NCBI GenBank assembly: GCA_027031565.1 | Contig: JALVPX010000081.1 | Span: forward strand, 1-6,024 | Direction of reading: 5' to 3' | DNA length: 6,024 nucleotides | Source of the DNA: Deltaproteobacteria bacterium | Lineage (GTDB): Bacteria > Desulfobacterota > Dissulfuribacteria > Dissulfuribacterales > JALVPX01 | Shown here: positions 1 to 5,515 of the stretch, one piece after another | How positions within the stretch are numbered: the stretch's first letter is position 1 | Layout of the letters: the number at the start of each line of letters is the position of its first letter | The notes under the pieces: model-generated | Seen by the model: only the letters and a program-made list of their open reading frames with translations | What the model was told of the DNA's origin: nothing | Database searches by the model: none | Position numbers and translations under genes: made by a program

Positions 1-227
1 GGAATTGTGCCTGCCACGTCCACATATTCCACCTGGGCATGGGTGGTCTTTTTTGGCTTGTACATGGCAGAGAGTCTCTCCAGTCGGCTGTCTGGCACCT
101 TCACCACGGCCAGGTTTGGCTCCCCTGAGCCGCCGGAATAGGCTGAGGTATCAGCTGCGCTGCCGGTCAATGCATTGAATATGGTTGTCTTGCCTGCTCC
201 TGGCAGGCCTACTATTCCTATTTTCAT
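1..227 (-). CDS. ychF: YchF/Obg-like P-loop ATPase, N-terminal fragment
   Basis: Only the first 75 codons are inside the window; the gene runs off the left edge. The frame starts at an ATG (225-227) and opens M-K-I-G-I-V-G-L-P-G-A-G-K-T-T. This is a Walker A loop (G7-x4-G12-K13-T14) followed by I-F-N-A-L-T-G, the signature opening of the YchF branch of Obg-like TRAFAC NTPases. A switch II / G3 element D70-V-A-G73 follows Q-V-E-Y-V. Family members usually have about 360 residues, bind ATP in preference to GTP, carry a C-terminal TGS-like (DUF933) domain, and associate with ribosomes in stress and redox control. The usual P-loop of the family is G-L-P-N-V-G-K-S-T, so this is a divergent version. 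The NKxE nucleotide-specificity motif and the C-terminal domain cannot be seen, so ATP preference is inferred. It lies 11 bases after mogA on the same strand and is probably the third gene of that operon. Confidence 0.85.
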   Translation of the reverse strand, partial: MKIGIVGLPGAGKTTIFNALTGSAADTSAYSGGSGEPNLAVVKVPDSRLERLSAMYKPKKTTHAQVEYVDVAGTI

Positions 228-231
228 CTAA

Positions 232-236
232 TCCTT
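232..236 (-). promoter_or_regulatory. Shine-Dalgarno sequence of ychF
   Basis: On the minus strand A-A-G-G-A lies four bases before the ychF ATG, wholly inside the 11-base gap after the mogA stop codon (239-241). The spacing is slightly short but the site supports the ATG at 225-227 as the start and suggests that ribosomes finishing mogA could re-initiate here. Confidence 0.5.
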
Positions 237-238
237 GG

Positions 239-730
239 TCACTGGGCGCAGGGTGTGGTGTCCCCCTTTATCTTTGAAATCGCGTGCGGAAGCACGGGCA
301 GGAGCACCTCGAGTGACTGCTGTACTGCCTTGGGGCTTCCGGGCAGGTTTATAATCAAGGTGGAACCCCTGGTGACCGCCCTGGCCCTTGAGAGCATGGC
401 GCGCGGGGTGAACTGCATGCCCGCGTGCCTCAAGGCCTCTGCAATACCAGGCACCTCGCGCTCTGCAACGAGTTTTGTGGCCTCGGGGGCGACATCCCGC
501 GGGGAAAGCCCTGTGCCGCCAGTGGATATGATAAGGTCTAGGGAAAGGAGGTCGGCCCATTTCCTGAAGGCAGCCGCGATCGACTCTATATCGTCTGGAA
601 CAACCTTGTGGATCAATATGTCAAAGCCTGCCTCTTTCAGGCCTGCACGGATGATCGGTCCTGCACTGTCTTCCCTTTCTCCACGAAAGGCGCTGTCGCT
701 GCATGTAAGTACACCTGCCGTAAACATCAA
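239..730 (-). CDS. mogA: MogA/MoaB-family molybdopterin adenylyltransferase
   Basis: The product has 163 residues and a single MoCF-binding fold (MoaB/Mog family). MogA proteins adenylate molybdopterin with Mg-ATP so that MoeA can insert molybdate, completing molybdenum cofactor in the cytoplasm. Visible signatures are T-C-S-D-S near residues 9-13, V-P-D46-D at 44-47, the nucleotide loop T70-G-G-T-G74, R-D79-V-A-P-E-A-T (78-85), and N-L-P-G-S-P-K-A (128-135). D46 and D79 align with the two essential aspartates (Asp49, Asp82) of E. coli MogA. The protein is about 30 residues shorter than E. coli MogA, which is common in short MogA/MoaB proteins; MoaB-type annotation is the main alternative. 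The longest frame begins at TTG (728-730); the next codon is ATG (725-727), an equally plausible start giving 162 residues. Neither has a good Shine-Dalgarno sequence, and with fusA ending 15 bases upstream, translational coupling is likely. Confidence 0.9.
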   Translation of the reverse strand: MMFTAGVLTCSDSAFRGEREDSAGPIIRAGLKEAGFDILIHKVVPDDIESIAAAFRKWADLLSLDLIISTGGTGLSPRDVAPEATKLVAEREVPGIAEALRHAGMQFTPRAMLSRARAVTRGSTLIINLPGSPKAVQQSLEVLLPVLPHAISKIKGDTTPCAQ

Positions 731-745
731 ATGCCCAGCCCGGGT

Positions 746-2824
746 TTAACCCTTGTCCTGTTTGGCTTGCTCTATGATCCTTTGCGCGATATCTGGCGGC
801 ACCTCCTCGTAGTGGGAAAACTCCATGGTGAAGGTGCCCCTGCCCTGGGTCATGGCATTCAAGTCCAGCACATATTTCTGTATCTCAGAAAGCGGGACCA
901 GTGCCTCTATGACTTGTTTGCCCTTTTCACCAGGCTGCATACCCATCACCTTTCCCCTTCTGGCACTAAGATCCCCCATTATATCGCCAACGGCATCGTC
1001 TGGGGCATGGATAGTGAGTTTCATTATGGGTTCTAGCAGGGTGGGCTTGGCATCGAGAACCCCCTTCTTGAAGCATTGAATAGAGGCGATCTTGAAGGCG
1101 ATTTCCGACGAATCCACCTCGTGGGATTTTCCGTCATAGAATCTCACCTTTACGTCAACCACAGGATAGCCGGCCAGGGGTCCCTTCTGCATGGCCTCGT
1201 GGAGGCCCTTTTCCACTGCTGGAACAAAGTTCCTGGGGACGTTCATGCCGACCAGCGCCTCCTCGAACTCAAACCCCTGGCCGCGGGGCAGGGGGGATAT
1301 ATCGAAATGCACCTCTGCAAACTGCCCGGCGCCGCCAGTCTGCTTTTTGTGCCTGTAAATGACACCCTTCTTGGCAGCCTTGATGGTCTCGCGGTAGGGT
1401 ATCTTAGGGGTCGTCAAGTCCACTTCCACACCGAATTTCCGCTGGAGCTTCTCAATGGTGGTGTCTATGTGCACCTGTCCGTTGCCGGATATGAGAAGTT
1501 CATTCGTTTCAGGATCGCGCCTTACCACCAGGGTTGGGTCCTCTTCCTGGAGCCTCTGCAGCGCCTGGGTGATCTTTTCTTCATCGCCCCGTGACCTGGG
1601 CTTTATGGCATAGGTGAGGAGACCCGGTTTTGACTCCACGAACGGGAATTGGACCGGGCGTGACTGGTCGCACAAGGTGTCGCCGGTGGTGGTTTCCTTC
1701 AGTTTGGCCAGGGCCACCACATATCCAGGCCCTGCCGCATCTGTGGGCTTCTGTTCCTTTCCTTCAAGGAGCATTATCTGGCTGTAGCGTTCGTTTGCAT
1801 CCTTGTTCGGGTTGTAAAGCGTACCATCAGGCTTGAGCGTGCCTGAATATATGCGCAGAATGGAGAGGCGGCCAGCATAGGGGTCTGTAAGGGTCTTGAA
1901 GACGAGACCAGCCACGGGGTCGTCTGGGTTGGGCGCCACTTCAACGTCTCCGCCAGATTTTGGATTGGATGCCGCAACTGCTCCCCGGTCTTCAGGTGAT
2001 GCCAGGAAGTCTGCCACGAGATTAAGAAACCTGTCTGTTCCCATGTTCATGGTAGCGGAACCGCAGCTCACAGGCACAAACCCCCCGTCCAGGATGCCCT
2101 TTTTCAGGCCGTCCAGGATCTCGTCCGGGGAAAGCTCTTCTCCCTCCAGGAACTTTTCAAGGAGTTCGTCATCGCTTTCTGCCGCAAACTCTATGAGATT
2201 GGCCCTGAGTTCCTCTGCCTGATCCCTGAGGTCATCCGGGATGTCCACGGGACTCCCCTTGCCTGATCCCTCCCGGTCATAGGTATAGGCCTTCATCTGT
2301 ATGAGATCGACGATTCCCTTGAACTCTTCGTGGGATCCGATGGGAATGGCCACCGGTACGAGGCGGACCTCCAGAAGGTCCTTCAAGGCGTCCACGGCCT
2401 TGAAAAAATCAGCACGTTCCTTGTCCATCTTATTTACGTGCATCAGCACCGGAATGGTATACTTCTTGATCATTTCCCACACCTTTTCGGTCTGGGGCTT
2501 GACAGGTGTTACGCCATCCACGGTAAAGATGCAGTTGTCTGCCACGTGAAGGGCATTCTCTGCCTCGGCAAGGAAATTATCGTCTCCTGGGGTATCCATG
2601 AGGAAGATCTGGGTCTTTTTCCAGGTCAGGTGGTGAAAGGCAGTACTGATGGAAATGTGGCGTTTCAATTCCTCAGGCTCGAAATCGAGCACCGAGGAAC
2701 CGTCATCCACCTTGCCCAGGCGTTTTGTGGCCTTGGCAGTGTAGAGCATGGCTTCTGCCAACGATGTCTTTCCGCTGCTGTTTTGGGCAACCAGTGCTAC
2801 ATTCCTGACCTTTTTTACATCCAT
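746..2824 (-). CDS. fusA: Elongation factor G-like translational GTPase (EF-G2 type)
   Basis: The product has 692 residues, the normal EF-G length, and all five EF-G domains. GTP-binding elements are G1 A13-x4-G18-K19-T20, a switch I remnant R-H-I-S-I-S (55-60), G3 D77-T-P-G-D-D-N83, G4 N131-K-M-D134 and G5 S-C-G-S-A (253-257). A beta-barrel domain follows at about 302-395, an EF-G III-like domain at 400-470, domain IV from about 475 with T-G-G-A-G-Q-F-A (496-503) and the tip loop Y-D-G-K-S-H-E-V-D-S-S-E (563-574), and domain V with L-S-A-R-R-G (619-624). EF-G drives mRNA-tRNA translocation or ribosome recycling. The G3 histidine of ordinary EF-G (DTPGH) is aspartate here and the switch I R-G-I-T-I motif is altered, which points to the EF-G2 / FusA2-like paralogue group rather than the housekeeping factor; the exact role is therefore uncertain. 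The ATG at 2822-2824 has a Shine-Dalgarno site. It is the first gene of the operon with mogA and ychF. Confidence 0.93.
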   Translation of the reverse strand: MDVKKVRNVALVAQNSSGKTSLAEAMLYTAKATKRLGKVDDGSSVLDFEPEELKRHISISTAFHHLTWKKTQIFLMDTPGDDNFLAEAENALHVADNCIFTVDGVTPVKPQTEKVWEMIKKYTIPVLMHVNKMDKERADFFKAVDALKDLLEVRLVPVAIPIGSHEEFKGIVDLIQMKAYTYDREGSGKGSPVDIPDDLRDQAEELRANLIEFAAESDDELLEKFLEGEELSPDEILDGLKKGILDGGFVPVSCGSATMNMGTDRFLNLVADFLASPEDRGAVAASNPKSGGDVEVAPNPDDPVAGLVFKTLTDPYAGRLSILRIYSGTLKPDGTLYNPNKDANERYSQIMLLEGKEQKPTDAAGPGYVVALAKLKETTTGDTLCDQSRPVQFPFVESKPGLLTYAIKPRSRGDEEKITQALQRLQEEDPTLVVRRDPETNELLISGNGQVHIDTTIEKLQRKFGVEVDLTTPKIPYRETIKAAKKGVIYRHKKQTGGAGQFAEVHFDISPLPRGQGFEFEEALVGMNVPRNFVPAVEKGLHEAMQKGPLAGYPVVDVKVRFYDGKSHEVDSSEIAFKIASIQCFKKGVLDAKPTLLEPIMKLTIHAPDDAVGDIMGDLSARRGKVMGMQPGEKGKQVIEALVPLSEIQKYVLDLNAMTQGRGTFTMEFSHYEEVPPDIAQRIIEQAKQDKG

Positions 2825-2834
2825 AAGCTTGCAT

Positions 2835-2841
2835 CTCCCTT
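2835..2841 (-). promoter_or_regulatory. Shine-Dalgarno sequence of fusA
   Basis: On the minus strand A-A-G-G-G-A-G lies ten bases before the ATG at 2822-2824. A second ATG overlapping this site is out of frame, so the site settles the annotated start. Confidence 0.7.
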
Positions 2842-2860
2842 AGTCATGTTTTGAGTCAGT

Positions 2861-2909
2861 GTCAGGCAGGCGCAGGACAAATGACCTGAAAAATCCTGAA
2901 GATCCTGAC
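2861..2909 (-). repeat. TCAGG / CCTG motif cluster in the fusA leader
   Basis: Three TCAGG motifs occur at 2904-2908, 2895-2899 and 2885-2889 (spaced 9 and 10 bases), followed by three CCTG motifs within 2863-2876. The first copy extends to GTCAGG and the last complement to CCTGAC (2861-2866), a perfect 6-base stem; shorter pairings are possible between the other copies. If the upstream promoter is right, all of this lies in the mRNA leader, where the copies could form mutually exclusive hairpins. No known riboswitch is recognised, and chance is a real alternative. Confidence 0.25.
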
Positions 2910-2914
2910 GGCAC

Positions 2915-2944
2915 AACATAATTAAAAAGGCCAGAAGGCGTCAA
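2915..2944 (-). promoter_or_regulatory. Candidate sigma-70 promoter for the fusA-mogA-ychF operon
   Basis: On the minus strand a -35 element TTGACG (2939-2944, five of six consensus bases) is followed by an 18-base spacer and a -10 element TATGTT (2915-2920, four of six). Transcription would start near 2908, leaving a leader of about 80 bases before fusA. The position, directly upstream of the first gene in an operon, supports it; the moderate -10 match limits certainty. Confidence 0.4.
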
Positions 2945-2976
2945 GTTGTTCTTTTTGTAAAAAACAGGGCCTTTTT
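2924..2976 (-). terminator. Inverted repeat, possible terminator after the kinase gene
   Basis: The arms AAAAAGGCC (2924-2932) and GGCCTTTTT (2968-2976) are perfect 9-base complements, with a 35-base loop that itself contains a TTTTT-GT-AAAAA hairpin. Read on the minus strand the second arm ends in five T residues, as expected for intrinsic termination of the kinase transcript about 160 bases past its stop. The long loop and low G+C of the stem weaken the case, and the repeat overlaps the candidate fusA promoter. Confidence 0.35.
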
Positions 2977-3098
2977 GCTGTTTCACGGATGGGAACGGGC
3001 GCCAGGAGACAAGCGGTGCCTTATAAAATAAACCGGTTGATCACCCGATTCGTATTGCCCGTGACAAGATGGTTAGGTTGGAGAACATTTTTGGAAGT
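2977..3098. other. Intergenic stretch with no recognisable feature
   Basis: This is the rest of the 309-base gap between the kinase gene and fusA. I see no tRNA, no convincing open frame and no family repeat here. A weak GGCGCC...GGTGCC stem followed by an A+T-rich run (2998-3029) would act only on the plus strand, where there is no gene to terminate. Confidence 0.5.
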
Positions 3099-3116
3099 GC
3101 CCAGCTAGGCCTGGGC
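3099..3116. other. Short G+C-rich hairpin just after the kinase stop codon
   Basis: GCCCAG (3099-3104) and CTGGGC (3111-3116) form a 6-base stem with a 6-base loop, 18 bases beyond the kinase stop. No T-tract follows on either strand, so it is not a classical intrinsic terminator; it could protect the 3' end of the kinase mRNA or be incidental. Confidence 0.3.
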
Positions 3117-3133
3117 CTTAAGGTGTTAGTGGC

Positions 3134-5023
3134 TCAGCCAAGCAGGGCTTGTATCTCACCCAGCAGCTTTGAAAAACTGTAGGGTTTTGAAAGAAATGTG
3201 ATTCCCTTTAGCTTGCCGTTTTCAGGAGTGCAGTTTTCAGGATAGCCTGAAGAGAGGATCACCTTGGTGGCAGGATACCTTTCCTTCACTATCTTGCTCA
3301 GTTCTATCCCGTCCATCTTCGGCATGACCAGGTCAGAGAGCACGAGATCCACTTTCTTGCCTTCAAGGACTTCAAGGGCCTTTTTTCCATTTTCAGCCTC
3401 GAGCACCTTGTAGCCGACGCTTCCGAGCAGCTCTGTCAACGGCGAGCGCACCATGGCATCATCTTCCACCACAAGGATCGTCTCCCCGCCGGCCCTGCCT
3501 TTTAAGGCCGTATCAGTGCCCTCCACCCTTATTTCCTCTGTCTCTGTGAGGGGCCAGTGGATCTGGAACGTGGTTCCTTTGCCTGTATTGCTGTTCACGG
3601 TGATGTGTCCGCCATACTGTTTCACCAGTGAATAGACCATGGCCAGGCCCAGCCCTGTTCCCTCTCCAGGCGGCTTGGTGGTAAAGAAGGGTTCAAAAAT
3701 ACGCGGCTTCAAGTGTTCAGGAATACCGCAGCCCGAATCGGAAATGGTCAGCACGGCCCACGAAGTATCCTGGTTTTCCATGGATATCGGGTTCGACGCC
3801 TCTTGATCTCTCAATTCCACTTTCAGCAGAATATCCCCTCCATTTGGCATGGCATCCTTGGCGTTTACGATCAGGTTCATGATGATCTGCTGAAGATGGG
3901 TCTGGTCTGCATAAATGAAGATGTCCTCTTCTGGCAGGCTTATCTGGAGCTCTATCTCTTCGCCGCACAGCCTCTGAAGGAAGTGCTGCATATCAAGTAT
4001 GAAAGAGGGCAGGTCTATCACTGCCTTTTTCTGTGCGCGCCTGCCGCTGAATACCAGCAGCCTGTGCGTTATGTCGCTCGAGCGTTCCAGGACCAGGTTT
4101 ATATTCTTGAGCAGATTCGATATTTTTTCGGGATTGTTCTTGTTGGTATCTATGAGGCTCAGATAGCCCTGGATTGATGTCAAGAGATTGTTGAAGTCAT
4201 GGGCCATGCCTCCTGCAAGGCGCCCAATAGCCTCCATCTTCTGCGCCTGCACCAGTTGATCCTGAAGGCGCCTTTCCTCAGTGACATCTCTCGAGATGTT
4301 GAATACCAGTCTCTGGCCGTTTTCGGTATCCACTGGAAAACAGGTGCTTTCAAGGAGCCGTTTTCCCCCGTCTTTTGTCTTCCACCAGAAGACGACCTCG
4401 TTCTTTTCAAAGCCTCTGCACACGTCCTGGCAGCACTTCAAGGCCCTTTCCCGCTCATCGTCCTGGAAGAGATCGAAGAACTCCATGCCAACTACTTCGT
4501 CGCACTTGTAGCCCAGGATCGTCTCATAGCCCTGATTGGCATAGACTATCCTTCCGTTTTCAGGATTTATTCCAGTTATTATGAACGGGGCCTTGTTCCA
4601 GATTATATCCAGCAGCAATTTCTGCCTTTCAGACCCCCCTTTAAGTGTCCTTTTTTCACTCACATCTATGGCCTGGGTAAACATGGCCTTTTCGCCAGTG
4701 GTCAATTCCACGGCACTGTTTACGACATTGTACCAGTGCCCATCCAGCGGACTCTTCTTCTCCCAGGTTATGACCCTGTTTTGATTTATCACCTGCTCCT
4801 TCGGGCAGAAGGGGCAAACAGATGATCTTCCGTGAAAGGCCTCGTAACAGACATGGCCGACTGGGTCGTAGCCGGTCCTTTCTTTCAATGCCTTGTTTGC
4901 AAACAGGACCTTGTTGTCCATGGCGACTATGCAAATAAAACCCCTGAAATGGTCGATCAATGCATTGAACAGGTTATTGGTGTCCAAAATAGAAAGTTTC
5001 CCAGAAGGATCAGTTGAATACAT
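3134..5023 (-). CDS. Soluble hybrid sensor histidine kinase (PAS-PAS-HisKA-HATPase-receiver)
   Basis: The product has 629 residues and no signal peptide or membrane segment, so it is probably a cytoplasmic sensor. PAS domain 1 (about 18-125) contains C59-Y-E-A-F-H64-G-R-x3-C70-P-F-C73-P, a cysteine cluster seen in some PAS sensors and suggestive of metal or redox sensing. PAS domain 2 (about 138-250) ends with the PAC motif S-R-D-V-T-E-E-R. The phosphoacceptor helix has A-H275-D-F-N-N-L-L, typical of the HPK4-like group. The ATP-binding domain has an N box around N383-N387, G1 D429-S-G-C-G433, F-E-P-F-F at 443-447 and G2 G453-E-G-T-G-L-G-L460. A C-terminal receiver (about 514-629) has acidic E520/D521/D522, phosphoacceptor D564 and K613, all intact. 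A phosphorelay His275 to Asp564 is expected, and since no output domain or partner gene is nearby, the target is unknown. The ATG at 5021-5023 has a GGAG 14 bases upstream, unusually far; no other usable in-frame start was found upstream. Confidence 0.93.
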   Translation of the reverse strand: MYSTDPSGKLSILDTNNLFNALIDHFRGFICIVAMDNKVLFANKALKERTGYDPVGHVCYEAFHGRSSVCPFCPKEQVINQNRVITWEKKSPLDGHWYNVVNSAVELTTGEKAMFTQAIDVSEKRTLKGGSERQKLLLDIIWNKAPFIITGINPENGRIVYANQGYETILGYKCDEVVGMEFFDLFQDDERERALKCCQDVCRGFEKNEVVFWWKTKDGGKRLLESTCFPVDTENGQRLVFNISRDVTEERRLQDQLVQAQKMEAIGRLAGGMAHDFNNLLTSIQGYLSLIDTNKNNPEKISNLLKNINLVLERSSDITHRLLVFSGRRAQKKAVIDLPSFILDMQHFLQRLCGEEIELQISLPEEDIFIYADQTHLQQIIMNLIVNAKDAMPNGGDILLKVELRDQEASNPISMENQDTSWAVLTISDSGCGIPEHLKPRIFEPFFTTKPPGEGTGLGLAMVYSLVKQYGGHITVNSNTGKGTTFQIHWPLTETEEIRVEGTDTALKGRAGGETILVVEDDAMVRSPLTELLGSVGYKVLEAENGKKALEVLEGKKVDLVLSDLVMPKMDGIELSKIVKERYPATKVILSSGYPENCTPENGKLKGITFLSKPYSFSKLLGEIQALLG

Positions 5024-5083
5024 TGCTTTAATGCCATCTCCACTTTGCTTTATTATATTCTTTCGGTATGTAACATCTTTCCC
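5024..5083 (-). pseudogene. Possible relic of a longer kinase N-terminus (PAC-like motif)
   Basis: In the kinase frame, the 20 codons upstream of the ATG are open and contain no ATG, GTG or TTG. They read K-D-V-T-Y-R-K-N-I-I-K-Q and on to the kinase start. D-V-T-x-R-K is the classic end of a PAS/PAC domain (usually D-V-T-E-R-K), the kind of segment expected between two PAS domains. In-frame stops (TAA at 5084-5086 and a TAG further upstream) close it. It may be the last trace of a lost upstream PAS domain, or a sequencing error may hide a longer gene. Coincidence is possible because only five residues match. Confidence 0.3.
5052..5057 (-). promoter_or_regulatory. Consensus -10 element, candidate kinase promoter
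   Basis: On the minus strand a perfect TATAAT lies about 30 bases before the kinase ATG. No good -35 sequence is found 16-18 bases upstream (the region reads near AAAGAT), so activity may need an activator. If used, the leader would be only about 20 bases long and would include the distant GGAG (5038-5041). Confidence 0.4.
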
Positions 5084-5408
5084 TTAAGGCTGATTCTAAA
5101 AATTGTCTTTTTGCCCACTGACTGCGTTTCACTCAAAAAATAATCCTTGAAATATCAATAAGATGTCTGCGGTTGTTTTTTCGCCCGCCTTGCCCTTGAA
5201 TAAAATTCCTAATTTTTAGAGATAGCCTTAAGCCGCAAAAATCTTCGCCGCCTTGAGTCACGTGCATGATAAAAGAAACAGGCCTTTCCATTGCCTTATA
5301 GTTTGCCTGGAATATGCCATTAAAAGCTTACAGAAATAGCATTATTTTATGCCTTTCAACTGGTAACAGGATAAAAGATGCGCCTTGTAAGATTCTTTAC
5401 GAATATTC
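5084..5408. other. A+T-rich divergent intergenic region without a recognised gene
   Basis: This stretch separates the minus-strand kinase gene from the plus-strand secreted-protein gene. It has many stops in all frames and is visibly richer in A+T than the genes to its left. I looked for a tRNA, a c-di-GMP-type riboswitch, a sigma-54 GG-N10-GC element and insertion-sequence ends and saw none. A 34-codon GTG frame on the minus strand (5028-5132) is noted but has no ribosome site and no family resemblance. Confidence 0.5.
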
Positions 5409-5431
5409 CATGTTAAACCGGGTAAAACATG
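5409..5431. promoter_or_regulatory. 23-base imperfect palindrome, candidate operator
   Basis: The outer arms CATGTT (5409-5414) and AACATG (5426-5431) and the inner arms ACC (5417-5419) and GGT (5421-5423) share one centre at G5420, so nine of eleven base pairs match. It ends 23 bases before the -35 of the secreted-protein promoter, with its centre near -69 from the expected start site, the spacing of a class I activator site. No regulator is known to me for this exact sequence. Confidence 0.45.
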
Positions 5432-5454
5432 AGTTGAACGGTTATATTCAGGCT

Positions 5455-5482
5455 TTGACAACCACTCAATTTTTTTGATAAA
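5455..5482 (+). promoter_or_regulatory. Sigma-70 promoter of the secreted-protein gene
   Basis: A perfect -35 TTGACA (5455-5460) is followed after 16 bases by GATAAA (5477-5482, four of six -10 consensus bases); TAAATT at 5479-5484 with an 18-base spacer is an alternative. The surrounding A+T-rich tract (AATTTTAAAAAATTTT, 5481-5496) should melt easily. The start site would be near 5489, leaving a short leader. Confidence 0.65.
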
Positions 5483-5499
5483 TTTTAAAAAATTTTGTT

Positions 5500-5507
5500 G
5501 GAGGAGG
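5500..5507 (+). promoter_or_regulatory. Very strong Shine-Dalgarno sequence
   Basis: GGAGGAGG lies eight bases before the ATG at 5516, nearly ideal for pairing with the 16S rRNA 3' end. It fixes the start of the following gene and suggests high expression. Confidence 0.85.
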
Positions 5508-5515
5508 TTTTAAGC

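Noticed and set aside
255..749. Long plus-strand open frame of 164 codons opposite mogA
   Set aside because: It lies entirely antisense to a gene with clear family motifs, has no recognisable domain or ribosome site, and is explained by the G+C-rich codon pattern of mogA.
1076..1594. Plus-strand open frame of 172 codons opposite fusA
   Set aside because: The minus strand encodes well-conserved EF-G domains across this whole interval; the antisense product resembles nothing and has no initiation signal.
2998..3029. GGCGCC...GGTGCC stem followed by an A+T-rich run
   Set aside because: It would terminate only plus-strand transcription, and no plus-strand gene precedes it; one pair is a wobble.
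4199..4825. Plus-strand open frame of 208 codons opposite the kinase
   Set aside because: It mirrors the second PAS domain and the histidine helix of the kinase; the kinase motifs are complete on the other strand.
5028..5132. Minus-strand GTG frame of 34 codons overlapping the kinase leader
   Set aside because: It has no ribosome site and no recognisable sequence; it could be part of a decayed coding region but cannot be called a gene.
5305..5395. Possible sigma-54 promoter upstream of the exported-protein gene
   Set aside because: No GG and GC pair with the required 10-base spacing was found, while a sigma-70 type promoter is present at 5455.
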